Part shown: in pieces, positions 6,068 to 13,932 of the stretch | Position numbering within the stretch: the stretch's first letter is position 1 | How the letters are laid out: each line of letters opens with the position of its first letter | DNA from: Soonwooa sp023440705 | Lineage (GTDB): Bacteria > Bacteroidota > Bacteroidia > Flavobacteriales > Weeksellaceae | NCBI GenBank assembly: GCA_023440705.1 | Contig: JAEXRP010000076.1 | Location: 1 to 15,260 of the forward strand | Reading direction: 5' to 3' | Length of the DNA: 15,260 nt | The notes under the pieces: model-generated | Databases searched by the model: none | The model's input: the letters and a program-made list of their open reading frames with translations, nothing else | Told to the model about the DNA's origin: nothing | Program-made: the position numbers and the translations under genes

Positions 6068-8596
6068 TTATTCAACTATTTTTTGAGATTTTTTGTTTTT
6101 GTAAAACCATCCAATACCTAACAAACTCAGAATCGCAAAAATGCCAACACTCGCGTACGAGAACATTTTGCCTTTTTCGATGACTTCTGGCTCGAATTTC
6201 ATGCTTATTTGATGCTTGCCCGCAGGAACATAAACCGCTCTCAAAAGGTAATTCGCTTTGATGTATGGCACCTCGGTCCCATCGATCATCACCTTCCAAC
6301 CATGCGGATAATAGACTTCTGAGAAGACCGCCAACTGAGGCGTTTTGGTCTGTGCTTCGAATTCTAAAGCGTTGGCTTCGTAAGTTTTTAACTGGATAAA
6401 AGCTGTCGAATCTGGTTGTAAATTCTTTCCATTAAGATAAGCCTGATCTTCTTTTCCGATGATTGCAATCTTTTTGGTATCCATATCGCCAATCGATTTT
6501 AATTCTTCGTTTGGAGAATTTGCAACTTTGATGTCCGAAACAAACCAAGCGTTACCGTTCGCATCCGGATTTGGATAGCTGATTGGTTGATTTTGGTCAC
6601 CACCAACAAAGTATTTTGCATTCAGCATATTAAGAACACGCGGCATTCTGATGCTATCCGTTTGATAAAAATAGGCATTGATTAAGTCATCGTAGCGTCT
6701 TAATTTAACAGCGTGATAACCGCCGACAGAAGATTTGAAATACGATGTATTGGTTTCGCTAAACGTTCCTAAAGTTGTATTAAAAATTCTGAAATGTGAT
6801 TGATCTTTTGCTGCAATTGTTTCTAAAACTTTATTGACTTTATCTTGTTGAAGAAGTCCTTGTATGTAAGGATTATCTCCAGCCTTATCCATTAGATATT
6901 CCGAATTTTCGGTTTGGAAAGGATTTTGAGCGAATGTTTTATCAGCGAAATTTCCGTCATTTAGATAACGTTTGTTAACCGTCCACAGGTCGAAAAAACT
7001 TACTAAACCAATAATAATTAAAGTGACATTAACCGCCAATTTCTTTTTGAAACTTAAATACATTGCTCCAGCTGTTATAGCAACATAAAGCATGGCTTTA
7101 AGCGCGTCTGTTTGGAACATTTTGAAACGTTCATCAACCAAATAACTTAATAAATCTGGTTGTAAATATACTTTTTCATTATCGGTATGGAATCCTAAAA
7201 TTGCCTTACCTGCAAATAACAAAATTAAAGTTACTCCCAAAACGCCACCTGTCGTATACAATAATACTTTTTGTTTGTATTCGTCGGTTAGTTTTTCATC
7301 GGTGAAGAATCTATATAATCCTACAATTGCAATTAACGGGAACAATAATTCGACAACGACTAATATCGAAGACGGTGCACGGAATTTATTATACATCGGA
7401 ACATAGTCGATAAATAAATCTGTCAAAAATCCAAAGTTACTTCCCCAAGCTAATAGAATGGTTAAAATGGAAGCGCCAAGAATCCAATATCTATACTTTT
7501 TCCAAGCGAAGAAAAAACCTAGTAATGCTAAGAAACAAACAACTGCTCCTTGATATGCGGGACCAGAAGTTCCAGGTTGGTCGCCCCAATAGGTTGGACT
7601 TCCAAAGCCTTTCATAAATTGATTATGTTGTGCTTCGTTTGTCACGTTAGCTTGATACCATTCTTGGATGTAAGCCATCACCTTGTCCGAACCCTCTTCT
7701 TGACTTGCACCTCCCATTAGCCTTGGGATAAATAAGTTCAAGGTTTCTAATTTGCCATAACTCCAAGCTGTGATGCTTTCGCGATCCATACCAGATTTTC
7801 CAGAAGTATGTCTGTCAGAATCTAAGATTTGTTTTCCTCTAACCGTTTCTTTTACATACTCTGCATTGGCCATAATACGTTGTGAATTCATCCCAACACC
7901 TAGCACAAACGCCAAAGCTAAAACACCGGAAGAAATGCCAAAATGCTTCCACGTAATCTTATGTTGATATGCTCTTACCAATTCCGAAAGGAATAAAAAT
8001 CCTAAAGCCAAGAATAAATAATAGGTCATTTGCGGGTGGTTCGCACTGACTTGTAAGCCCATAAAAATGGACGTCACGATAAAGCCTAACAAATATTTTT
8101 TGCGAACATAGACTAATAAAATCCCTGCCAAAAGAGGTGCGAAATAAGCTATGGTGTGGACTTTTCCGTTATGTCCCGCCGCAATAATAATGTAAAAATA
8201 GGTTGACAATCCGAAGAACGTTGCTCCCAAAAGTGCATATTTCCAGTTACGTGTTGCTACAATTCCTAAAAAGAAAAAGCCTGCGAACAGCAAAAATATA
8301 TAGTTAGCTGGCTTTGGCAAAAACATAAAAACATCATCTAACTTTTTGATGACATCACCACGGAACTGCGCTCCAGTTTGATAAGTTGGCATCCCGCCAA
8401 ACATCGCATCACTCCAATAGGTTTCTTGTCCATGTTCTGCACGATAATCCAATAATTCTTTTGCACCTCCTTTATAATGCACAATATCAGGCTGAATCAT
8501 CTCCTTGCCTGACATTATTGGGTTTGCATACAATACAGCAATTAGCACGAAAATAACGAGACTAACCGCCGCAAAAATCAAATTCTTATTCTTCAT
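6068..8596 (-). CDS. YfhO-family polytopic membrane protein
   Basis: The 842-residue protein has a first membrane segment at 6-25 (NLIFAAVSLVIFVLIAVLYA), many more hydrophobic segments through the N-terminal two thirds, a soluble region, and a last helix near 810-831. Two features match YfhO proteins: YWSDAMFGGMPTYQ after the first helix, and the C-terminal FSEVYYPHGWKVMIDG...VPAGKH block (about 758-797) just before the last helix. In Firmicutes YfhO helps add sugars to cell-wall polymers using lipid-linked donors. In Bacteroidetes the substrate is not known to me, so only a GT-C-like envelope glycosyltransfer role is suggested. It lies 27 nt after the DUF4834 gene and is probably cotranscribed with it. 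The ATG at 8596 is the natural start. Confidence 0.9.
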   Translation of the reverse strand: MKNKNLIFAAVSLVIFVLIAVLYANPIMSGKEMIQPDIVHYKGGAKELLDYRAEHGQETYWSDAMFGGMPTYQTGAQFRGDVIKKLDDVFMFLPKPANYIFLLFAGFFFLGIVATRNWKYALLGATFFGLSTYFYIIIAAGHNGKVHTIAYFAPLLAGILLVYVRKKYLLGFIVTSIFMGLQVSANHPQMTYYLFLALGFLFLSELVRAYQHKITWKHFGISSGVLALAFVLGVGMNSQRIMANAEYVKETVRGKQILDSDRHTSGKSGMDRESITAWSYGKLETLNLFIPRLMGGASQEEGSDKVMAYIQEWYQANVTNEAQHNQFMKGFGSPTYWGDQPGTSGPAYQGAVVCFLALLGFFFAWKKYRYWILGASILTILLAWGSNFGFLTDLFIDYVPMYNKFRAPSSILVVVELLFPLIAIVGLYRFFTDEKLTDEYKQKVLLYTTGGVLGVTLILLFAGKAILGFHTDNEKVYLQPDLLSYLVDERFKMFQTDALKAMLYVAITAGAMYLSFKKKLAVNVTLIIIGLVSFFDLWTVNKRYLNDGNFADKTFAQNPFQTENSEYLMDKAGDNPYIQGLLQQDKVNKVLETIAAKDQSHFRIFNTTLGTFSETNTSYFKSSVGGYHAVKLRRYDDLINAYFYQTDSIRMPRVLNMLNAKYFVGGDQNQPISYPNPDANGNAWFVSDIKVANSPNEELKSIGDMDTKKIAIIGKEDQAYLNGKNLQPDSTAFIQLKTYEANALEFEAQTKTPQLAVFSEVYYPHGWKVMIDGTEVPYIKANYLLRAVYVPAGKHQISMKFEPEVIEKGKMFSYASVGIFAILSLLGIGWFYKNKKSQKIVE

Positions 8597-8623
8597 ATAT
8601 AATTTGAAATTGGTCGTTGTTTT

Positions 8624-8851
8624 TTATTTCTTTTCTTCTTTTACTTCTTCAAAATCTACGGTTTCGGCGTCCCAGTTTACTTTTTCTTTTAGCTTTTTCT
8701 CTTCGCGATTCGACTGCTGACTTTGCTGTTGATTACGAGGATTGAGCGTTGGAAAATTTTTGTAAAACGAATTAAAAAAAATCCTTTTCAGAATATTCCA
8801 TACAAAGAAAAATATAATGGTTCCTAAAACCAATTCTATTACAAACTTCAT
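8624..8851 (-). CDS. DUF4834 family small membrane protein
   Basis: The 75-residue protein starts at the ATG at 8851; an upstream in-frame start at 8893 would overlap the preceding terminator and place charged and Cys residues before the membrane helix. It has one N-terminal helix (about 2-21, KFVIELVLGTIIFFFVWNIL), a basic stretch, a Gln/Asn/Ser-rich linker (NQQQSQQSN) and an acidic tail with VDFEEV. That layout, ending in a (Y)VDFEE-type motif, is characteristic of the Bacteroidetes family DUF4834, whose function is unknown. It sits 27 nt upstream of the YfhO gene and likely forms a two-gene unit with it. A weak promoter-like match (TTGG, 16 nt, TAAATGTG) lies between the terminator and the start. 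Confidence 0.78.
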   Translation of the reverse strand: MKFVIELVLGTIIFFFVWNILKRIFFNSFYKNFPTLNPRNQQQSQQSNREEKKLKEKVNWDAETVDFEEVKEEKK

Positions 8852-8881
8852 AATATTAAAAAATACACATTTAACTTTACT

Positions 8882-8907
8882 AAAAAAGACCAAGCCTAAG
8901 CCTGGTC
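8882..8907 (-). terminator. Rho-independent terminator after the DUF6263-like gene
   Basis: On the minus strand GACCAGGC (8907-8900) pairs with GCTTGGTC (8895-8888) over eight positions with one G-U wobble, around a 4-nt TTAG loop. Six T's follow immediately. It begins 5 nt after the stop codon of the gene at 8912. This ends the unit starting at 11687 and separates it from the DUF4834-YfhO pair. Confidence 0.88.
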
Positions 8908-8911
8908 AAAC

Positions 8912-9955
8912 TTACTTATATGAAGGATTAATGATAATTGACGATGTAGAAGTCTGTGACATGCTTTGACTTTTCTTACCGTCAGAAATCGATTCCTTTT
9001 GATTGGTTTTAATGCTGATATTCTCATGCAAAATCCAACCCGTATTACTATCAAAAATAATTTTTCCTGTTTGCGAACCGCCCAAAGACATCGTATGTGT
9101 GATACCTTCTTTAGACTGTTTGTCCGATTTTGTCGGGATACTTCCATTAACCGAAATCTCCGCCTTACCGCCTTCAACTTTTGTTAAAGCGTAAGTTGAC
9201 GTCAACTTCAAATCACCACCCGGAATAATATCTTCCGAAGTCGTCCACTTCTCTCCTATTTTAACACCTTTTGATGGAATTATTTTAAGATTCTTCTCAA
9301 ATTGTTCTTTAATAGTCGCTTCGTTAAATCCTTTTTTGAAATTACCAACAATCTCCGTACGTTGCTTCGCATCTTTAACCAGACCAGACAAAGCCGTCGA
9401 AATTTTAGTATAAATTGGATCAAAACCTGTCACCGAAACTATTTTTCCGTTAACATCCATTTTCATTGCCAGCTTATTTCCTGTAATCGCTTTGTTAATC
9501 GTGTACATACCTTTTAGTTGCTCTTCTTTTGGGGCAGCAGCTTTGGTGTCAGACACAACAGTTTTTCCGTTGGCACTTGTGCTATTTCTTTTCGCAACTA
9601 GATTAACCGAAAGATCGTAAACATTATCTTTAAAATCGTTAACCGTAACTGTCATCTCGTCCGTAGATTCTGATGTACCAGAAACCGCTTTACCATCGGG
9701 TGTCGACACATTTTGGATGTCTCTTTGGTAAGCTATTAACGGATAAGTTTTTCCTTTTTCTAAATAGAATTTTTGTTTAAAAATCCCTGCGCTATCAACA
9801 ATCGCAGCTTTTACTTCCTCCTCTGCTGGCACTTCCACAGTTACAGTTTCAGTTTTTCCTGTTTCTGGATTAACTTTAGTAATTGTTTTAGTATTTTCTT
9901 TTTTACAAGCTACTAATGCAACTGTAAACAAAGCTATTCCTAATATCTTTTTCAT
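8912..9955 (-). CDS. DUF6263-like lipoprotein
   Basis: The 347-residue protein starts at the ATG at 9955 (a TTG directly before it is less likely). Its signal peptide ends in VALVAC, a good lipobox with Cys17 followed by KKEN, then a Thr/Lys/Glu-rich linker. The body (about 55-347) alternates beta-like segments: a YPLIAYQRDIQNVS stretch, the MYTINKAITGNKLAMKMDVNG region, and IPSKGVKIGEKWTTSEDI. The last matches the 'P..pv.vGdsW' pattern of DUF6263-type Bacteroidetes proteins. The family name is from memory and the function is unknown. By type it should be anchored in the envelope after export. It lies 33 nt after rlmB and is the last gene of that unit, directly before a strong terminator. Confidence 0.78.
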   Translation of the reverse strand: MKKILGIALFTVALVACKKENTKTITKVNPETGKTETVTVEVPAEEEVKAAIVDSAGIFKQKFYLEKGKTYPLIAYQRDIQNVSTPDGKAVSGTSESTDEMTVTVNDFKDNVYDLSVNLVAKRNSTSANGKTVVSDTKAAAPKEEQLKGMYTINKAITGNKLAMKMDVNGKIVSVTGFDPIYTKISTALSGLVKDAKQRTEIVGNFKKGFNEATIKEQFEKNLKIIPSKGVKIGEKWTTSEDIIPGGDLKLTSTYALTKVEGGKAEISVNGSIPTKSDKQSKEGITHTMSLGGSQTGKIIFDSNTGWILHENISIKTNQKESISDGKKSQSMSQTSTSSIIINPSYK

Positions 9956-9988
9956 CAATTTATTTTTTGAACTAAATAAAGTTCGTGT

Positions 9989-10732
9989 TTATAATGTTTT
10001 TGTTAATTTTTGTCTCATTGCTTCGTACAACATTGCGCCACAAGCAACCGAAACATTTAGCGACTGTGTTTTCCCTTCAATAGGAAGTTTAATTTTTTCA
10101 TCGCTATGATGCAGAACTTCTTTCGAAATTCCTGTTTCTTCGTTACCCATTACAATTGCGCAAGGTTCTGTAAAGTCCACGTCGTAAAGCAATTTCTGAG
10201 CCTTTTCTGTTGCAGCAAATACCGACACACCGCTTTGTTGCAAATAATCAACTGCATGCGCCAGATTTTTTTCTTTACAAATTTTGATATTGTAGATTGC
10301 ACCAGCCGAAGTTTTGATAGCATCCGAATTAATTGGCGCTGCACCTTTCTCAGGAATTACAACTGCATCAACACCTACACATTCTGCCGTTCTACAAATT
10401 GCTCCGAAATTTCTGACATCAGTTAATCTATCCAAAATCAAAATAAACGGTACTCTTCCCTCTTCAAAAATTTGAGGTAAAACATCTTCGATACTATGGA
10501 AAGGAACATCCGAAATAAAAGCTACAACACCTTGGTGGTTTTTTCTCGTAAAACGGTTTAGTTTTTCGATTGGGACATAATTAGGACGAATTTTATGCTT
10601 CGCTAATAAGGTTTTTAGTTCTGCATAAATTGGACCTTGCAAAGCATTTTGCACAAAAACTTTATCAATTGTTTTGCCCGCTTCGATGGCTTCTATTACT
10701 GGCCTTAGCCCAAATATAAAATCGTCTTTCAT
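9989..10732 (-). CDS. rlmB: 23S rRNA (guanosine(2251)-2'-O)-methyltransferase RlmB
   Basis: The 247-residue length is normal for RlmB. It carries an N-terminal substrate-binding domain (about 1-75, FIFGLRPVIEAI and the QGVVA strand) and a SPOUT methyltransferase domain. Motif 1 is DRLTDVRNFGAICRTAECVG (101-120) with Asn108 and catalytic-type Arg114. Motif 2 is VMGNEETGIS (194-203) with Glu198. Motif 3 is LPIEGKTQSLNVSVA (216-230) with Asn226. These form the S-adenosylmethionine-binding trefoil knot, and the enzyme works as a dimer on the ribosomal peptidyl-transferase P loop. Close paralogues (TrmH, other SpoU proteins) share the motifs; the N-terminal domain and overall fit favour RlmB. It lies 18 nt after the small secreted protein gene. 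Confidence 0.93.
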   Translation of the reverse strand: MKDDFIFGLRPVIEAIEAGKTIDKVFVQNALQGPIYAELKTLLAKHKIRPNYVPIEKLNRFTRKNHQGVVAFISDVPFHSIEDVLPQIFEEGRVPFILILDRLTDVRNFGAICRTAECVGVDAVVIPEKGAAPINSDAIKTSAGAIYNIKICKEKNLAHAVDYLQQSGVSVFAATEKAQKLLYDVDFTEPCAIVMGNEETGISKEVLHHSDEKIKLPIEGKTQSLNVSVACGAMLYEAMRQKLTKTL

Positions 10733-10750
10733 TTAATAAAAAATAGTTTT

Positions 10751-11209
10751 TTAATCAATAACAAACACTTTGTATTCGTCATTTTCTGTATTGAATCCGA
10801 GTTCTTTCACTCGGCGTAATTCTTCAAAATCTCTCGTTGGAAAATTATCGTCAAATTGTTTTGTAACAAAGAATTTCCCTTTTAGTTTAACTGGAATTTT
10901 CTTTACAAATTTGTCTCGAACATCTTCCGAAAAGTCCGGACCTAGTTTCTTTTTTGAGTCTACATAGAAGCAATGTTCTATCAACTCATTTTTATCAACA
11001 TATTTTTTAAAATCCTCCAATCTAACAAAATTCGGAAGTTTTTTATCTGGCCAAGTCAAATAGATTACTTCAAGCGTTTCATTCTTTTCACCAACTGCTT
11101 GATAATATTTGAAACGTTCTGGCGTCTTCTCTTTTTCACTTACAATCGTCCATGACTGGCTACTCAACATCATAAAAACTATTGTAAAAATGTAAAGAAT
11201 CGCCCTCAT
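10751..11209 (-). CDS. Small secreted protein, unknown function
   Basis: The 152-residue protein has a likely signal peptide (1-19, MRAILYIFTIVFMMLSSQS), suggesting export to the periplasm or beyond. The mature part is small, charged and rich in Lys, Asp, Phe and Tyr, with no repeats and a single Cys, so no disulfide within the chain. I recognise no family. The start lies 4 nt after the DinB-like gene's stop and the end 18 nt before rlmB, so the three are very probably cotranscribed. The neighbours give no hint of a shared function. Confidence 0.75.
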   Translation of the reverse strand: MRAILYIFTIVFMMLSSQSWTIVSEKEKTPERFKYYQAVGEKNETLEVIYLTWPDKKLPNFVRLEDFKKYVDKNELIEHCFYVDSKKKLGPDFSEDVRDKFVKKIPVKLKGKFFVTKQFDDNFPTRDFEELRRVKELGFNTENDEYKVFVID

Positions 11210-11213
11210 AGTT

Positions 11214-11687
11214 TTAGCTTAATCTTTCACCAAGAACCGCACGTTTTTGCGCTAGAATATAACCGTAATGCAAACTTTCGTGCATGTTGTTAAATATAAT
11301 CGCATCTTGAATTGTTTTTAGATCAATGCCAAAACTTGTTGAATATGGCGTGTAATCTGTGAAAAATTCTGCGTCATAATCTTTCATCAAAACTTTTGAA
11401 GTTTCAATTAAAAGAAAAGACAAATCTTCCATTTCTGTGTTTTCCACATCCATCTTCGCAAAAGTCCCTTTTTTATATTGTTCTACCCAATATTTATCGA
11501 TACGGAAAGCATTACCACTCAAGTAATAATGCAACAGCTGTTGTGTTGCCACGCAATGCGCAATATTCCAATAGATATTATTGTTAAAACCATCGGGGAT
11601 CAATAATAAATCTTCCTTTGGCGTGTTTTGTAATATTTCTAAAAGGTTTTTTCTAACCTGACGATGCGCCGAAAAATGATAATTCAT
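11214..11687 (-). CDS. DinB-like domain protein (DinB_2 fold)
   Basis: The 157-residue length is typical of the DinB/YfiT-like four-helix-bundle superfamily. It has the expected three histidines for metal binding: His44 in NIAHCVATQQLL, and His136 and His140 in NNMHESLHYGYI. Members bind a divalent metal, and several are thiol-dependent transferases or hydrolases; the substrate here cannot be told from sequence. It has no signal peptide and is predicted cytosolic. It is the first gene of the minus-strand unit and sits directly downstream of the clear promoter at 11710-11741. Confidence 0.85.
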   Translation of the reverse strand: MNYHFSAHRQVRKNLLEILQNTPKEDLLLIPDGFNNNIYWNIAHCVATQQLLHYYLSGNAFRIDKYWVEQYKKGTFAKMDVENTEMEDLSFLLIETSKVLMKDYDAEFFTDYTPYSTSFGIDLKTIQDAIIFNNMHESLHYGYILAQKRAVLGERLS

Positions 11688-11709
11688 TTTAAGTCAATTT
11701 TTTAAATTT

Positions 11710-11741
11710 CAAAATTACTTCAATTATACGAATGTGACAAA
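11710..11741 (-). promoter_or_regulatory. Bacteroidetes-type promoter for the DinB-like/rlmB unit
   Basis: Read on the minus strand, TTTG (11741-11738) is followed after 20 nt by TAATTTTG (11717-11710), a full match to the Bacteroidetes -33/-7 consensus TTTG...TAnnTTTG with normal spacing. Transcription should start near 11703, giving a 5' leader of about 15 nt before the ATG at 11687. No operator-like palindrome is seen over it. I found no equally good promoter for the divergent moxR gene in 11688-11952. Confidence 0.75.
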
Positions 11742-11952
11742 TGAGAAGCATCTAAAAAAAAAGGATTTAGACCTGTATTTTAACATTTAAAACACATTTT
11801 TTTTAATATTCTTTTATAACATAAATCTTTACAAGAATCTCGAAGTTTTTTCCACTAAAGATTTTTAACAAATATTTAACTCATAATTGGCATTTCTTAT
11901 GTTGACTAATGCTCGGATTTATGAGACCTTTACCGAATAATTTAAACGAATT

Positions 11953-12957
11953 ATGTCAGAACTGAACCAATCAGAAGATATTAAAAATTTAATGGAAAAA
12001 GTAAAAGAACAAAATTACTTTTTCAACCTACTAAAACAAGAAATCAATCGCGCTATTATCGGGCAAGAATATATGGTAGACCGTCTATTAATCGGACTAC
12101 TTGGCAACGGTCACGTCCTACTAGAAGGTGTACCTGGACTTGCAAAAACTTTAGCGATAAAAACCCTTGCCGAAGCGGTACACGGACAATTCTCGAGAAT
12201 ACAATTCACGCCAGATTTGTTACCTGCGGATGTTGTGGGAACGATGATTTATAATGTTAAAGAAAATGATTTTTCGATAAAAAAAGGACCTGTTTTTGCG
12301 AATTTCGTTTTGGCGGATGAGATCAACCGTGCGCCAGCAAAAGTACAATCAGCACTTTTGGAAGTGATGCAAGAAAAGCAAGTAACCATCGGCGATGAGA
12401 CGATGCAATTACCAAAACCTTTTTTAGTTTTAGCAACGCAAAACCCCATCGATCAAGAAGGAACTTACCTTTTACCAGAAGCGCAAACCGACCGTTTTAT
12501 GCTGAAATGTAAAATCGATTATCCCGAATTGGAAGACGAGCGAAAAATCATGCGCATGATTTCCACGCAAGATATTCCGACAATTCGTCCAGTTATTTCT
12601 TTAGACCAAATTGTGGAAGCCAAAAAATTAATTAACCAAATCTACCTTGACGAGAAAATCGAAAAGTATATTTTGGACATGGTTTTTGCAACGCGTTATC
12701 CAGAAAAATATGGTTTAGCAGATCTTAAAAATCTTATCAATTTCGGTGCTTCGCCAAGAGCAAGTATCAACCTTGCTATCGCTTCGCGCGCTAATGCTTT
12801 CATCAAAGGGCGTGCTTTTGTAATTCCTGAAGATGTTAAATCTATTGCGAAAGATGTGTTAAGACATCGTATTGGTCTTAGTTTCGAAGCTGAAGCTGAA
12901 GAAGTATCGCAAGACGAGATTGTTGACAGAATTTTAGCTAAAATACAAGCACCGTAA
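11953..12957 (+). CDS. MoxR-family AAA+ ATPase of the aerotolerance operon
   Basis: The 334-residue protein shows all AAA_3/MoxR motifs: Walker A GVPGLAKT (59-66), Walker B FVLADEINRA (118-127, Asp122 and Glu123), sensor 1 in ATQNP (161-165) and the sensor 2 region GASPRASINL (265-274). QFTPDLLPADVVG and the LLPEAQTDRF stretch are MoxR hallmarks. MoxR proteins act as ATP-driven chaperones that activate or insert partners containing a von Willebrand factor A domain, and such partners are encoded next. It is cytosolic, with no signal or membrane segment. The ATG follows an A/T-rich leader. It leads the plus-strand operon, with 84 nt before the DUF58 gene, the widest gap in that operon. Confidence 0.94.
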   Translation: MSELNQSEDIKNLMEKVKEQNYFFNLLKQEINRAIIGQEYMVDRLLIGLLGNGHVLLEGVPGLAKTLAIKTLAEAVHGQFSRIQFTPDLLPADVVGTMIYNVKENDFSIKKGPVFANFVLADEINRAPAKVQSALLEVMQEKQVTIGDETMQLPKPFLVLATQNPIDQEGTYLLPEAQTDRFMLKCKIDYPELEDERKIMRMISTQDIPTIRPVISLDQIVEAKKLINQIYLDEKIEKYILDMVFATRYPEKYGLADLKNLINFGASPRASINLAIASRANAFIKGRAFVIPEDVKSIAKDVLRHRIGLSFEAEAEEVSQDEIVDRILAKIQAP

Positions 12958-12964
12958 ACAAAAA

Positions 12965-13007
12965 TAACAATTTATCAGTCTAGCAATGTAGCAATTGATA
13001 ATTGTTA
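12965..13007 (+). other. Imperfect hairpin between moxR and the DUF58 gene
   Basis: TAACAATTTATCA (12965-12977) can pair with TGATAATTGTTA (12996-13007), 12 base pairs with one bulged T, around an 18-nt loop. No T run follows, so it is not a normal terminator. It could act as an mRNA stability or processing element between the two genes, or have no function. A near-repeat AGCAAT(GT)AGCAAT lies in the loop. Confidence 0.45.
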
Positions 13008-13041
13008 TACTATTAAATTGATACGTTAGTAAATTGAACCA

Positions 13042-13905
13042 ATGGAAATAAAAGATATTGTCAAAAAGGTAAAACAAATCGAAATCCGTACTCGCAAGAA
13101 GACGGAAGCGAGTCTTATGGGGCAATATCACAGTAATTTCAAAGGTCAAGGGATGACATTTTCGGAGGTTAGACCTTACCAATTTGGTGACGATATCCGC
13201 CGAATCGACTGGAACAAAACCGCACGTTTCCGCGAGCCTTTTGTAAAGGTTATGGAAGAAGAACGCGAACTGACGATGATTATCATGGTTGACATTTCGG
13301 CTTCCATGGACTACGGAACGCAACATGGACTAAAGCGCGAATTTGTTGCTGAAGTTGCGGCTTCATTGGCTTTTTCTGCTGTTGGAAATAATGATAAAGT
13401 TGGATTAATCCTTTTCGCTGACAAAGTTTATAAAGTTGTTCCACCAAAGAAAGGACGCAAACACGTTCTTTCGATTATCAGTAATATTTTGACAGCGGAT
13501 TATGTTCCGTCAAAATCCGATTTAGATGGCGCGCTCAATTATATGATGGGCGTTTTTAAAAGGAAATCTTTTTTGTTTTTGTTTTCCGATTTTCAAGATG
13601 AATTCGATCAACGTGTTTTGTCAGTTGCATCAAAAAAGCATCAACTTTTAGGTTTAAGAATTTACGACCAAAAAGATCAAGAAATCCCAAATGTTGGTTA
13701 TGCCTTATTGCAAGATTCGGAAACCGGACAAGAAGTTTGGGTCAACACATCCAATTCTCGCTGGCGATATGAGTTTGCAGAACATCAAAAGCAAAAATTC
13801 AGACATTTGCAAGAATCTTTTGAGAACAGTGCTGCTAGCTTAATTAACATGACAACCAACGAAGATTACAGTAAATTTTTGTACCAATATTTTCAGAAAA
13901 AATAG
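13042..13905 (+). CDS. DUF58 domain protein with vWA-type MIDAS motif
   Basis: The 287-residue protein carries the DUF58 signature FSEVRPYQFGDDIRRIDWNKTAR (40-62, in two parts FSEVRPYQFG and DDIRRIDWNKTAR). After it comes a metal-ion-dependent adhesion site, VDISASM (83-89; DxSxS at Asp84, Ser86, Ser88), with further likely metal-site residues in SDLDGALN and FSDFQDE. It has no signal peptide or membrane helix, so it is a soluble cytosolic partner. In Bacteroidetes this gene follows moxR in the bat (aerotolerance) operon, and by family knowledge is probably a client or partner of the ATPase. The gene starts 84 nt after moxR and ends 27 nt before the BatD-like gene. Confidence 0.92.
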   Translation: MEIKDIVKKVKQIEIRTRKKTEASLMGQYHSNFKGQGMTFSEVRPYQFGDDIRRIDWNKTARFREPFVKVMEEERELTMIIMVDISASMDYGTQHGLKREFVAEVAASLAFSAVGNNDKVGLILFADKVYKVVPPKKGRKHVLSIISNILTADYVPSKSDLDGALNYMMGVFKRKSFLFLFSDFQDEFDQRVLSVASKKHQLLGLRIYDQKDQEIPNVGYALLQDSETGQEVWVNTSNSRWRYEFAEHQKQKFRHLQESFENSAASLINMTTNEDYSKFLYQYFQKK

Positions 13906-13932
13906 TTTAACCTTAAAACAGAATTTTAAGCC

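Noticed and set aside
8896..9177. A 93-codon minus-strand frame within the DUF6263-like gene.
   Set aside because: It overlaps the lipoprotein gene in another frame, crosses the terminator and has an arginine-rich, low-plausibility composition.
11742..11952. Promoter for moxR: a TTGAC word near 11901 and several TA-rich words.
   Set aside because: No TAnnTTTG lies at the right distance from a TTTG or TTG; a start site cannot be placed from sequence alone.
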